Shown here: in pieces, positions 45,501-59,000 of the stretch
Layout: each line of letters opens with the position of its first letter
Numbering within the stretch: position 1 is the stretch's first letter
NCBI GenBank assembly: GCA_963691705.1
Contig: OY829545.1
Span: forward strand, 9,179,444 to 9,243,443
Source: Viola odorata
Lineage: Eukaryota > Streptophyta > Magnoliopsida > Malpighiales > Violaceae
Reading direction: 5' to 3'
Length of the DNA stretch: 64,000 nt
Translations under genes and position numbers: made by a program
The notes under the pieces: generated by a model
Told to the model about the DNA's origin: nothing
What the model saw: only the letters and a program-made list of their open reading frames with translations
Databases searched by the model: none

Positions 45501-48500
45501 TTGTGATGAGATGGTATATTTCAGAATATCATTCGAAGTTGATTTTTTCCCGTCGTTTTTTTGGGCTATTACCATCAGTTTTTTCATAAAACAGGCCAAA
45601 GCCATTTCATTTTGCCATAGTTGATGAAGTTGATTCCGTTCTCATTGATGAAGGAAGAAATCCCTTGTTAATAAGTGGTGAGGTAATTTAAATTGCTTCT
45701 TAGAATTGCAACTTGAAATAGTACATATTGCTGGTAAAGCTCAAGATCACCAGTGTATTAAATAGTAATAACTATCACTGATAGAAAATCTTCAAATCAT
45801 CAGAAATAGCACTTAACAGACCATTGCCCTTCTTTTTGTTTGCAAGGCTAATAAAGATGCTGCTCGATATCCAGTTGCTGCCAAAGTAGCTGAACTGCTT
45901 GTTCAGGGTCTTGTGCGTCTACTGCCAAGCTGCCTCATAGTTTTCTTGTGTTATATCTAACCATCAATTGTGGTTGAGTTGTCTGCTTTGCATTTCAATT
46001 TTGATTACAGCATTACAATGTGGAGCTTAAAGACAATTCAGTGGAGTTGACTGAGGAAGGAATAACACTTGCTGAGAAGGCTCTTGAAACAAATGATCTG
46101 TGGGATGAAAATGATCCCTGGGCAAGGTGAAAATGTTTTCCCTTTTCCTATGTTTGTGTTTCAAACTTTGTTGTTTTCCTATCGCTTCTTAATGACCTGG
46201 CTTCTTAAGAAACTGCCATGCCATCCTGAAAAAAGCTGTCTATACCAATGGATCATTCTTGAATTACCTGTTTAGTTTCTCTTAGTATGGTCACACCGCA
46301 AGGTCTGGTCTGGGTAAGACAATGGTACATAATAACTGGTTTGTGAAATAGTGCAGGTTTGTAATGAATGCTTTGAAAGCTAAAGAATTCTATCGAAGGG
46401 ATGTTCAATATATTGTTAGAAATGGGAAGGCTCTTATAATCAATGAGGTATTTCTGGCCCACTCACACGCACACACATCCAGTAGCTTGGTTCATGAAAT
46501 ATTTGGTCATGATTTGTTTATCTGTTAATAAATATTTGTGGAATTCAGCAAACTGTTTTAAAATATTGTTATTTGTTGGAATTGGAAACTGCTTTATAAA
46601 AAGTTAAGTTTCCTATCTCTCTACTTTTCTTCTAAAAACTAGAAAATAATAATCTGCATTTGATAAAGCATGCGCTTCCTTAACTTATTAGTCGATGAAT
46701 AACTTTTAATTCGAATGCATTTATATGTGTTTAAGGATTGTTTGGTTGCTCTTTACTTTTTGTATTTCTTACCTACACATTATTTCAAACAGCCAAACGA
46801 GGCCCTTATTTTCTATTTCTTAAAAATTTATAACAAGAAACATGTTTCTTCAGTTTGTTATGAGAATGGGAAAAATGACAAATGAAAATGGAAAATTGTT
46901 TTTTCTTTTAAAAAAGTAAACATACCCTTAGCATTTTGTTTTTTTTTCCCTTGCTAAAGCAAGCAGCTACAGAATGTTTAATACACAAGTGTCATTTTCG
47001 AATTATATATATGACTAAGCTGATATACATAGAACCCAAGTTACAGTATGACAAATTTTGTGTTAAGTTGAGTTTAATAGGATAGTACGCATAAAATTTA
47101 TGCAGCTGACGGGAAGAGTTGAAGAGAAAAGGAGATGGTCTGATGGTATTCACCAAGCTGTTGAGGCTAAGGAGGGTTTGAAGATTGAGGTATAAGTTGA
47201 TTTTGATCAGTATTTAAAGTTTATTAGAAAATGATTATATCTATAATATACTTTTTATCTAAATCGTTCCGATTTTTTCACACACTTGCTAGGCTGATTC
47301 AGTTGTTGTGGCACAAATCACCTATCAGTCATTGTTTAAGCTCTACCCAAAGCTATCAGGAATGACTGGGACTGCTAAGACTGAAGTAAGTAGGCATATG
47401 GATTATAAATTCCAATATCTATTTCTTGTGCCATATCATTGCCCAACTTATTCATTAATAGTGGTATTCTTATATGAATTTTTCATTTCCAGGAAAAGGA
47501 ATTTTTGAAAATGTTTCAAATACCAGTCATTGAAGTGCCTACGAATCTGCCAAATATCCGCAAAGATTTTCCTATAAAAGCCTTTGCAGTAAGGCTGTTA
47601 ATAATTTGAGCTTATTGCTTCATAATTTATCAATTGTCCAAGAACAAAAAATTTAACATAACTTTTTTCGCCCTGAACATGGTTTTGTTTTGGATTCTGC
47701 AAGACTACCCTTGGGAAATGGGAGCATGCCTGTCAAGAAGTTATAGACATCTGTAGGAAAGGTCGGCCTGTTTTAGTTGGGACCACAAGGTAAATTTCTG
47801 ACAATTGTTTTAGTAGGTTCTCTATTGCTGCTTTTACTATTATACTCTGTGGATTCTAGCACCTGTTAGGCTAAATCATATCGTTGCACTCCGGTACCAT
47901 GTTCAGAAGGCTATATTTACATCATGATTCATAACTGTGGAGCACCATTTTATACACCAGATTACTCTGATTTCAGGCATTTTTTGTCGATGTTTTAGCC
48001 CTCACAAATTGAGTTTAATGTAAGCGCTCGTCCTTCCCGGTGCATATAAAGACCCATGACAGACATGTTCTAACAGTTGAAAATTACCTTCTCTTTTTGC
48101 TTGATTCAGGCACCTACCTTTCATCAGGCGTGCTCTTCTTTATGCTGTTATCCTATACCACACATATCTTAGCCTCCTACATGCTAGCATACATAGTCTA
48201 TTGATGTGCTTTTCTTTTATTATTATCTGGCATAGTGCCACAACGCATAACTAGCTTTATTATTGTGCCATGAAATTTGTCCTTTGATGGTGGTATGAAT
48301 TTGATCAGGCAGAACACGAGGGCCTTGTCTTTTTTATCATTAATCTGTCATCCATGAGGAATGCTAAGGATTGAATCCCACATCAAATAGAAATGCCAAT
48401 AAACAATGAAATATAAGGTTGCATAACACAACTCCAAATAAAGCTAAGAGTCTTATAATTTATTGTTTCATTAAATCTAAATTGAACATCACAGTTCTAT

Positions 48501-51500
48501 GTTTCTATAGAAGCAATCCTAAGTAGCCAGGGTTCCTACTAGAATAAGAACCTGATACTAAAACATAAATATTACTATTTAAGAGACCATAATAAAAATA
48601 ACTGTATGACATGCTACTTAGATATTTAAATTAAAATTAAGATCTTGCCAACTAAAAATTATCTCTAGTACAACTAAAAAAATAAGTTAGACTCCTATAT
48701 TCCCAACATTTGGAATCTCTTCATTTTCATGTTTTCAATTCAGAAAAGCTAGAGGTATGAGATTGTGTAATTTTCATACTCTGGAACAGGCCCTGATGAC
48801 TAAGATTTCTCCTCACTTTGATGCAGTGTTGAGAATTCTGAGTATCTGTCTGATATGCTCAAGGAGAGGAAAATCCCCCACAATGTCCTGAATGCGCGAC
48901 CCAAGGTTTGATAAATTTGACCAATAAATACCCCACCACCGATCGCAGTTTTCCATGTCAACTAATTGGTCATTCTATATCGCTTGTTTTCATTAATACC
49001 TATTATACTTGCTTTTTTCTAGTATGCTGCACGGGAAGCTGAAATTATTGCCCAAGCAGGGCGGAAGTATGCCATTACCATTTCTACAAACATGGCTGGA
49101 AGAGGCACTGATATAATTCTGGGAGGAAACCCAAAGGTATGTTTTTTGTTTGACATGGTGATTTCTTGTGCTCTAATCTTCAAGAAAAATGTATCCTGTC
49201 CTACTAAGAACTGCAATTATGCATATTTTTATGATGGGTTTTTGATTGGATTAGACTCGTTTCATACTGAAAGGGGCATATGTGTGTTGCTATCTCTGAT
49301 TTCCTATATGTAGATGCTCGCAAAAGAAATCATAGAGGACAGCTTGGTTTCTTTTCTGACACTAGAAGCTCCTAATGATGAAGCCGAATGTGAGGGAATT
49401 TCTCAAAAGGTGATCATTTGTGAACTATAAGCTGCTAGAAAAATTATCCCAAATGTCCGTTAATCTATCTATTTGGTGCAGGTAACACCGGATGTAAATA
49501 TTGGATCAACATCTAGGGGACTGCTAGCAAAGACAATGCTCATGGGTTAGCTATTCTAGTTTTGAAGTCTTTATTTAACCTTTTTCTGATGGCAAATTTT
49601 TGTTTCGAGGTACGTGCTATGCAATCTGATGCTGTTTTGTTTTCAAATGAAAATATCCAGCTAAATATGTTGGCAAAAGTGAGAGTAAAAGCTGGACATA
49701 TCAGAAGGCAAAATCAGTGATCTCAGAGTCAGTTGAAATGAGTCAGTCCGTGGATTCAAAGGAGCTGCATAAGCTTGTTAATGAGCAGTCTGAGATGTAC
49801 CCTCTTGGGCCATCTATTGCACTCACTTATCTGTCACTTCTGAAGGATTGTGAAGCACATTGTTTACATGAAGGTTCTGAGGTGAAAAGGCTTGGAGGGC
49901 TTCATGTGGTTGGGACATCATTACATGAATCTCGAAGAATAGATAATCAGGTGAGTACAAACTGCTATTTATGGTTTCAGCAGAAGCAAAATTTTGAAGT
50001 TTATGTGCAGTACTCTTAAGTTTATTGTGTCATCTTTCTAGCATTTGGAACACACTTTCAAGCAATATGTAGTGTAAAATGTGCTTTTGAAGTGTCCAAG
50101 TGGATATAGCTCAAGTGTCTGAGAGCCACATGGTACGTGCTGTCGGCGAGTCAGTTATTCTGATTTTGCAAGATTTTCAAGTAATGACAACATTTAACAA
50201 GGGAAGTAAAATATAACTTAACATTGAATAAACACTAGGTTCTTCCTTGATGTTGGCATCGAGGATTCTTTCTTGAGCTGGCAAGAAGCAAAGGGAGTAA
50301 AAGATAAGTTGAACTACCAAGAACAATGGACACTCCTTTATCAATTCAAGGTTTTGAAGAATCAACACCTCGTCCATAGAGGAAAACATTACTCTTTCCA
50401 TTCATAATAAAATAAGATGTCTTCCTTAACATGCAGGTTGTGTCTTTATACAGTATCATGAAAACTCATTGTTTCCTATGAAGTAGGAATTGTCAATAAA
50501 TTAGGGAAAATAAACTTCTAGCTAATTCAAACAATCTTAGAAATCCTCCTAATCCTATTAGGGTAGCTTTTACATCTCATTTAGTGCAGAACCTATTAAT
50601 TTTTCATTTGATAGGGTTCTATACAGTCAGTGGACTGACTTTTTTGCGAACTATGTTTTGGTATAGGTATGGAAGTTTTTTTAATGTGGTTCTCTTCCAT
50701 GAGCTATGGAGCTGTGGACTATCTTTGTTGTTAGCACAAGAGCATGTGGTTCATAATCATTGATCTTCATCCAACCTATGCTTACAAAAAGGTTATAGTC
50801 TTATAGTTCCATATTCACACAATCTTTACTTAGGTTATCCAATGTTAATCTATATTTTAGATTAACTATAACGAGTGTTAAAGTTCTCTTTGGGAACTTA
50901 GTTTGGAATGATTTATGGTGTTTAGGTGTGACCCCTTTTCTAGATGATATAGCCTTCCTTTTTCCAATTTAGGAATAGATGAGTTTCCCCTAATTCATTA
51001 AGTGTCTGTTTGAAGGCTTTTGCTTCCATTAGCTGATGTTCCTAAATATAATTACATACAAGATGTAATGTTGATCTTAATATTAAGAAGTTAGCTTCTG
51101 ATTGATGGTAATCTCTTGTCTATTCTTCAATTTCAAAACCTTGTTTAACATTGCTGTTGGTGATTTCCCTGCCCAACTGACCCCTAAAAATAGCTTCGTG
51201 GAAGAGCTGGAAGGCAAGGTGATCCTGGGTCTACTCAATTTTTGGTGAGGTAGTATGCCATTTATTCACCCTCTTTTTGGTCTCTTACTGATTTACTTTA
51301 CCATGGACTGGTGCATGCATGCTATGAACAATAAAATATTAAAAAGGTTGGTAAAGTCTCTGTCATGCGCTCCTCACTGTGGAGGTGCTTGCATTAAAGT
51401 GCAAATAAATTCATTGATTGCTAGTAAAACTAAAAGATAAAAGATATGTTCTACACGAGAAGATGGTGAAAAGTTGAAGCCGGTTGGTCTTCAGCTTCTA

Positions 51501-54500
51501 CTCTATTTCTTGCTCACTGTCTTCTATTAGTTTCTCTCACTCCATTGCCCCACTTCTATTTTAGGCTTCCAAATGTGGTCTTAATTATGTTATCTTGTAC
51601 GCATATTCTTCTGTCATCTTGTTCGTGTCGAAATTGCAATGACTAAAAAACTTATTTTGAGTAATTGTTGAACAGCAACAAAAATCATGAGCTGATGATT
51701 GTGAGTTGTGATGGGTAGATTTATGAAATAATGCGCTCCATACTTGTATCTTGTTTATGGTGTTGTGTGATAGATATCCCACAATTAGGAAATACTAAGT
51801 GGATGAGCATCAGAGTTGGCCACTTTTCTCAGTGACATTTCTTGAGAGTGATAAATTATCAAACCAAGTGATGCTTCAGTTCACAGGTCTACGCCATTTT
51901 ACCTGGAGTGGTGATCTTTTTGATGGCATGATTTCTATTTTTTTCTTCCTCCTATAACTTTTTTTTGCTAATGATGTGATTCTCTGGAGTGTATAGTATT
52001 GTCATGGTGTTTGTTCAAGAAGATCTAGTGTCACATCAATCATTCACGTTTAGCTTTGCAGCAACCCTCTTTTTTCCCCATGTATTTGGGGTTGTAACTC
52101 ATTTTAGCTAATTCTTCTATTGTGTTCTTATGAAACAGCTTGCAGGATGAAATATTCCAAAAGTTTAATTTTGATACCGAGTGGGCTGTGGAATGGATCT
52201 CAAGAATTAGTGACTATGAGGATGCACCTATTGAGAATCCTGCAGTTGTAAATCAGGTGATAGCTTAGCTAGCTCTTGGGTATAGCCATCGTCATTTGTC
52301 TTCAGATCATGTAGTTGTTGATTATCTAGTTATTAACTTGGACTGTGATGAATTTGAAGCTCCTATCACTGCAAATCAATTGTGAGAAGCACTTCTTTGG
52401 CATAAGAAAGAGCCTGGTTGAGTTCGATGAAGTATTAGAGGTATGCAGTTGGAATAGTAGTTTCCATATTCATAGTAATTACTAATTGCTGTGGATATAA
52501 GCAATGATTATTTCATTACGAAGTCTTCCGCAAGTATTGTTCCTGTTCCGAGTTTGATTCAGAAAATTCTTCTAAACTCTTATATCAAGTGCAAGGCAAT
52601 TGATCCTCTTATCTAGCAAAGTGTCGATGCTTGGTTTTATCCAAATTGATATCTCAAATGAACCATAGGAAGGCTATGACAGGTCAAGTTATTGCACATT
52701 TGATAAATCGTGGCAATAGCTCTCTTTTATTATCATGTGAAGTTGTTCATTTCTTCTATTATAGGTGCAAAGGAAACACGTCTATGATCTTAGGCAATTC
52801 ATTCTGACGGGGGATAGTGAAAGTTCTTCCCAGCACATATATCAGTGAGTGCCTTTTTATCTTTATTGCTGACGCTATTTTTTTTGGAACTCCTGACCAC
52901 CTAAAACATTCCACGACCCTGTACCACTAGTCCAACCCAATGGTTTCATCATTACTGGCATATTATTAATTGAAATTCATTTTCTTAGTTGCATAGCAAT
53001 TCATGAGAATTACCTTTCTGTTTTGCTTGGATCTATGGTTGCTGCCACGACCATGGTTGTTAGAAATTGTATTTATTCTCCTTCACAAGGGGCTTTTGGG
53101 TTGCAAGAGTAATGGTAGTTGGGTTATATGAGAGTGTTTTTGCTTATTTTACTCTTATTTTATTTATAATTTTTTTAAAGCTGAATAGTTTATTAAGGTT
53201 AGCTACACAAGGTGTCTTCTACCATAAAATAACCTGGAACTGACCTTATAATCACAAGGCGACCCTATAGCTTGCTCAGACTGACCTCTAACGGGCAAAC
53301 CTTAGGGGGCTGTAGAACCACCCCATGGATCACATGTATCATCTCCAAATATGACATGGACCACAGACAGGTCCGAAATAGCCAAAGAAAAAGTCAGCCA
53401 CAGTCCAGATACCAAACACAACCAACTGGAGCCACAAGCCAACTCCATAGCCAAAGCGACAAAGAAGGTGCTCCTATCCACTAACCAGATCACATAGATG
53501 TCTGTTCCAATTTCCAAACCTACAAGCCTGTTGGGGACAGCCAAATCTGAATCCGTATATGGATAGGCGGGATAAGTTATCTAGATCCAAGTTACCATGG
53601 AAGCTATCTACATGTGCCGCACTCTCTCCAAGCTTAACTCCTTATCCTGGAACACAACTAGAATTGTTTCTTACCAAAGCCCACATGACCTCATGGAACA
53701 AATGCCCTGAGTTAATTTCTGCCATTTCCCACTACATCCAGCTATGTTGCTCCATGAGGCAAACAAGCTATATATATTCTCAGTACGGGCTGCTTGGATT
53801 CCCTACTATCTTCAAACTGCATCCAACCTAAATTTTATTTAAAGATGCATGCATGTTGTGTGCAGTATTATTCATGCTTCATCAAATTATATCCTTGTGT
53901 AGTTATATAACTTAGATGCATGAAAAGTTTGAGAAAACTTCTTTTAGGTACTGTTTGTTCACCTGTATGTTTCTGCTCATTAGGTGCATGCAAGCAGTAG
54001 CCGATGAAATTGTCTTTGGCAATACTGATCCACTGAAGGTAATTGAAAATCCCCTTCATGATGTCTTTTACATCTAACCGCAACTTTCAGCTACTAATAG
54101 CCCAAAATCTCTCCTAAAGCATCCAAGAACCTGGTGTTTGGAGAAGCTTCTGAATGATCTTATCACCGTAGGGGGGAAGCCACTGGAGGGTTAGTTTGCT
54201 CACTACCTGATGTTTACATTTGGTTTTCAGTTTCTGATTTGGAAGAATGGCCTGCTGCAATTCAATGTAATTTATTAAATGAAATTTCCCCAGTTTCTTT
54301 TGCAGGGGTTAGCAGAGAAGCTTTGCTGGAATCTCTTTTGCAACCTTATGAGCCGAGTTCTATAGACATCAGTAACTTTTATTTTCCAAACTTACCAAAA
54401 CCTCCAATTGCTTTTAGAGGTATCCGCAGGAAGAATTCTTCATTGAAACGTTGGCTTGCCATCTGCTCGGATGATTTGACCAAGTTAGTTCAGTTGTGAA

Positions 54501-55105
54501 TTGTGATCCACTTGTTACTAAGTAACATGAAAGCATACTTTTATGTTTCTTTTGTCATGTTCCAATGCTGTCATCCACTACATATACTGCAGGAGTGGTA
54601 GGTACAGGGCGACTTCTAATCTTTTACGGAAGTACCTTGGTGATTTTCTTATTGCTTCATATCTGGGTCTTGTAGAAGAATCTGGTTATGATGAGGCGTA
54701 TGTGAAGGAAATTGAGGTGAAATTCTGTTTTAAGCTCTGCTTTTCTTGTAGGCCAAAAGCCTTAGTTTACCATTTTACAATTACTGCTCTGTGTTATTTT
54801 GATTAATACAGAGAGCAGTTCTGCTGAAGACTATGGACTGTTTTTGGAGGGATCATCTTGTAAACATGAACAGGCTTAGTTCAGCAGTAAGTTTGATGTT
54901 GTTAATTAGAATGTCTCAGTCTTTTTCGGTAGGGCTAACTGACGAGAATATTTGGCAGGTAAATGTTAGAAGTTTTGGACACAGGAATCCTCTTGAAGAA
55001 TACAAAATCGACGGATGTCGATTCTTCATCTCAATGCTAAGCGCAACTCGAAGACTAACTGTAGAAACTCTCTTGCGACATTGGTCATATGCTATAGAGT
55101 CCTAA
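42560..55105 (+). CDS. SECA2: Chloroplast protein translocase subunit SecA2
   Basis: ATPase motor of the second plastid Sec system (inner envelope). Thirty-one exons, all in phase, 1,071 residues: 42560-42739, 42826-42960, 43044-43113, 43214-43278, 43440-43560, 44956-45047, 45224-45289, 45449-45513, 45595-45682, 45847-45912, 46011-46126, 46357-46447, 47106-47189, 47293-47385, 47493-47588, 47704-47789, 48827-48905, 49023-49136, 49314-49409, 49482-49545, 49661-49950, 51194-51249, 52139-52256, 52360-52440, 52765-52844, 53984-54038, 54120-54189, 54231-54483, 54593-54716, 54812-54886, 54959-55105. Residues 1-60 look like a transit peptide. Walker A MKTGEGKT is at about 165-172, DEVD at about 275, [11 protein letters not shown] at about 556 and [13 protein letters not shown] at about 720. 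There is no Cys-rich SecB-binding tail, which fits SECA2. Exon 22 must end at 51249 to keep frame. Confidence 0.95.
43833..43880. repeat. Two tandem 24-bp repeats in SECA2 intron 5
   Basis: catgttcaacaatccc, continuing to aattttt, occurs twice in a row with a 24-bp period. It is intronic and has no coding effect. Confidence 0.9.
45380..45401. repeat. Run of 22 cytosines in SECA2 intron 7
   Basis: An uninterrupted C homopolymer, 47 bases before exon 8. Such runs are prone to sequencing and length errors, so the exact count is doubtful. Confidence 0.95.
52845..53983. other. SECA2 intron 25 with probable inserted sequence
   Basis: 1,139-bp intron. The part from about 53160 to 53830 differs in base composition from the rest, being richer in C and G. 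On the minus strand it ends in an A-rich tract at about 53155-53185, as a retroposed copy would. No protein family was recognised, so the insertion is a guess. Confidence 0.35.
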
Positions 55106-56004
55106 GAACTCCGTGCATAATTTGTACCATAGCAGGCATATTATAGTGATCATGGTTGGGAATGGTTTGCAACATTTTTTCTTCTTTCCGGTGTGTAGGA
55201 GATACAATCTAAGTTCCTTATAGTAAAACCGGATATAATATTCGGTTGGTAGTGGTGGTTTAACACTCTCATTCTTGAAATAAGAAGTCTTCAATAAATT
55301 ATTATGTATAGAGTAATTACTTTTTAGATGCATTTATATTGTACTTTTTAGAAGCATTAATCAACATTCGCATTTCTTCATAGGTGTCCATGTTTGACAT
55401 TTTATATCCTTCAATGTCTCTTAATTACTTTGCTATGTCAACATTTTTTTTTGACACGTTAATAAATATTAATATTTTATTATTATTTCAATTTATTACA
55501 GGTAGAATATTCTTATAGAAAATAGTTTTTGGAATTTTTAGAAAATAAAAAATAAATTATATTAAATAATTAATCTTGATTTACTAGAGAAAAGTAAAAA
55601 TTTATCTTAAAGACCTAGATAATTGCGCAAAAACATGACTTAAAGATCATTTAGTGGCTGTTGGCATTCAGGTTCTACCATAGGAAGGTAGTTTTCAAAA
55701 CCAAAAAGCTGTGTTTGGTAACCACCTTTCAAACCCAAACTTTTTAAAAAGTTGGGTTTCAAAACTAAAGAAAACAAGGGTTTAGCCTATTCTAGTAACT
55801 GTGTTATTCTTGTAACAAAGGTTATATACGTGTCTCCTTCTTTCCATGGAGATGCACTCTGCTGCAGCAATGGCAAAACCCCAAAACATTTCATTCATCA
55901 TCTTCATCTAGCTTCTGGTGCAAGGGTGCTGTGGAATGTGGCAACTGTAAGCGCATTTCCCAATTATTTATTTTTCAGATCAAATCAATTCATATCTCAC
56001 CACC
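55106..56004. other. SECA2 3' UTR and COG1 5' flank
   Basis: About 0.9 kb between two genes in the same orientation. A possible poly(A) signal, AATAAA, is at 55293-55298, about 190 bp after the SECA2 stop. The middle is AT-rich. The part from about 55650 to 56004 is probably COG1 promoter and 5' UTR. Confidence 0.5.
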
Positions 56005-59000
56005 ATGACTGCCACCGTCGACGACCGTGCAGCCACGCTAAGTGGCGGAGGATACCGTGATGCCGAGTCACTCTTCCGCTCCAAGCCAATCTCCGAAATC
56101 AGAAAAATCGAATCCACCACCCGCGAACAGATCGACCAGAAGAAAGAAGAGCTCCGGCAACTCGTCGGCAACCGCTACCGAGATTTAATCGACTCTGCTG
56201 ATTCCATCGTGATGATGAAATCCTCCTGCGAGTCCATCTCCTCTAACATTTCTTCAATCCACGCCAACATCCGCTCCCTCTCTTCCTCTCCAGTCTCCGT
56301 AACCACCCCAAGGATGTTCGCTAACCCCGCGCGTGCGAAAATCTATGGAACGGCGTGCCGTGTCAAGTACTTGGTGGACACGCCAGAGAACATATGGGGA
56401 TGCTTGGACGAATCCATGTTCTTAGAGGCTGCAGGGAGGTACACGCGTGCCAAGCACGTGCATTCCAAGCTTGCCATGAGTAACAATCGCGAAGACACTG
56501 GGATTTTGTCTAATTTCCCACTTTTGCAGCACCAATGGCAGATTGTGGAGAGCTTTAAGGCACAGATTTCGCAGCGCAGCCGCGAGAGACTGTTGGATCC
56601 GGGGTTAGGGATTGACGCGTACGCGGATGCGTTAGCTGCAGTTGCTGTAATTGATGAGTTGGATCCCAAACAGGTAATTAGTTTGTTTCTTGAGACTAGG
56701 AAGAGTTGGATACTTCAGAAATTGGCTTTCTTTAGTGTTAATAGTAATAATGAAAGTGGGAGTGGTGAGATCGCCGTTCTTGTGTTTTGTGAAGCGTTGA
56801 AAATAATTCAGGTTAGTGTAGCCCAAGTTGGGGAGTTGTTCTTGCAAGTGATGAATGATTTGCCACTGTTTTATAAAGTTATTTTGGGTTCCCCCCCTGC
56901 GTCTCAATTGTTTGGTGGGATTCCTAACCCAGATGAGGAGGTAAGGGTGTGGAGAAATTTCAGAGAAAAGCTTGAATCTGTTATGGTAATGCTTGATAAA
57001 GGTTATATTGCTCAAACTTGTTTGAGTTGGTTAAGGGAGTGTGGTGAGTTGATTGTGAGTGAGGTTAATGGGAAGTATTTGATCAATGCTATTTCTACCG
57101 GTGGAGAACTTGCCATGGCGGAGAAGATGATCAGGGAGACTATGGATAGTAAGATGGTGTTGGAAGGTAGTTTGGAGTGGCTCAAGAGTGTCTTTGGTTC
57201 GGAGATTGAGTTGCCTTGGAGTAGGATCCGTGAACTGGTTTTAGAAGATGATTCTGATCTTTGGGATGAGATATTTGAGTTTGCTTTTGTTCGGAGAATG
57301 AAAACTGTTATCAACTCAGGATTTGAGGATATAGTGGCCAGTGTCAGTTTGGAGGGCTCCATTAGAACAGTTGGGGTTATTCCCAGTGAACTGATTGATT
57401 TCCAGGCATACTTAAACAGACCTTCTGCAGGTGGTGGGGTTTGGTTCATAGATCCCAAATTGAAGAAGTCTGGCCTAGGTTCAGCTCATAAGGTGCCACC
57501 TGAAGAGAATGATTTCCGGACTTGTCTTAATGCTTACTTTGGTCCTGAGATTAGTAGAATCAGAGATGCTGTAGACAGCCGCTGTCAGAGCATTCTTGAT
57601 GACCTGCTCAGTTTTTTGGAATCTCCAAAGGCAGCTATCAGGATAAAGGATTTGGCACCATTTTTACAAGATAAGTGTCATGATAGCATGTCAACCATCT
57701 TGACTGAACTCAAAAAGGAGCTTGATAGTTTGTATGCTGCCATGAGAAGTTCTGGCAAGGGTGGTGAGTTGGTGCCCCTTGCTATTGTGGTTGAGAGAGC
57801 ACTTTTCATTGGGAGACTCTTGTTTGCTTTTAAGAACCATTCAGAACACATTCCCATTATACTTGGTTCTCCAAGGTTTTGGGCTAAAGATGCTATGGCT
57901 GCAGTTTTTGACAAGTTGCCATCAGTTTTAAGGCAATCAAGAGTTGCAGCTGGTTATCCTGTCCCTGATAGTCCTGGACGACAGTCACCCAGTTCTAAAA
58001 GACCGACCTCGTCTGCTACTGCTGCTCTGCTTGGAGTAAATGAAAGTGCAAGCCCTAAACTTGAAGAACTAGGCAGAATCATGAGGGATCTCTGTATCAG
58101 AGCTCACCAGTTGTGGATATCTTGGTTGGCTGATGAGCTTTCAGCCATTCTTGCTCGGGATCTTGGAAGGGATGATGGGCTACTGGCAACAACTCCATTA
58201 CGGGTAAGTGGTGTCTGCTTGAGAGTCACTGTTTGCTCACTAAAATTTTGTGCTGTCAATCTATTCCTTTTATGCATTTTAACAAGACGTGTTATTTTGT
58301 TAGATAGGATTACGCTTTGATGTATATGTACATTAGGTTCTTACATTTTTATACATTTTTCTGCCATCCATTCATATTTTGCTGCAGTCATCATGAAGCA
58401 ATAATTGTTCAAGGAAATAGAAAAATGTAGATGCAGCAGAAGTTATTATCCCTATATGTAACCTAGATTTGAAAACTTGTAGATCTATCTTTTGGCTTAA
58501 GGAGGAAACTTGATATTCGACATGATCAAACATACACCCGGGAAGTAAATCTTCATGACATGGTTGATTTTATTTACAAATTCAGGAGATAAGGTCATCT
58601 TCTGTTGATACCTCCTGGAATATTTCTTCTTCCTCTTTCTTGCAATATCGTTTTCTAATTCTATATTACCATTCTTTTTTAATTTTTTTTATAAACTCTG
58701 TATTACCCTTTTTTTAAATTTATTGTTGAACCAAAGCTGTTTGTCAAAAATGTTGTACTTACTGAACTTTATGGAAATGCTGAAAAGTTGTATCTTGGAT
58801 TTTTGTTTGAATTCCATACTCTTCCAGACATTAAGGGCAACTGTTCTTACTGAAAACTTCCCACCTCCCAAGAAAAAATTGCTAAGTAAAATGTGTTTAC
58901 GATCTTTTCCAGAAACTGGATTCTATAATTTTCTATTTTTCACTATTAATGTTCTTGTTATCTTTCAAAAATTTAGAGTTGGGGAAATTTTTCCAAGCAA

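Noticed and set aside
51194..51244. SECA2 exon 22 ending at the first GT (51245)
   Set aside because: Joining there puts exon 23 out of frame. The donor at 51250 gives [13 protein letters not shown], which fits the family.
58204..58320. COG1 appearing to end at 58320 (771 codons)
   Set aside because: A GTAAGT donor at 58204 and five further in-phase exons with conserved COG1 blocks show this is intron read-through.
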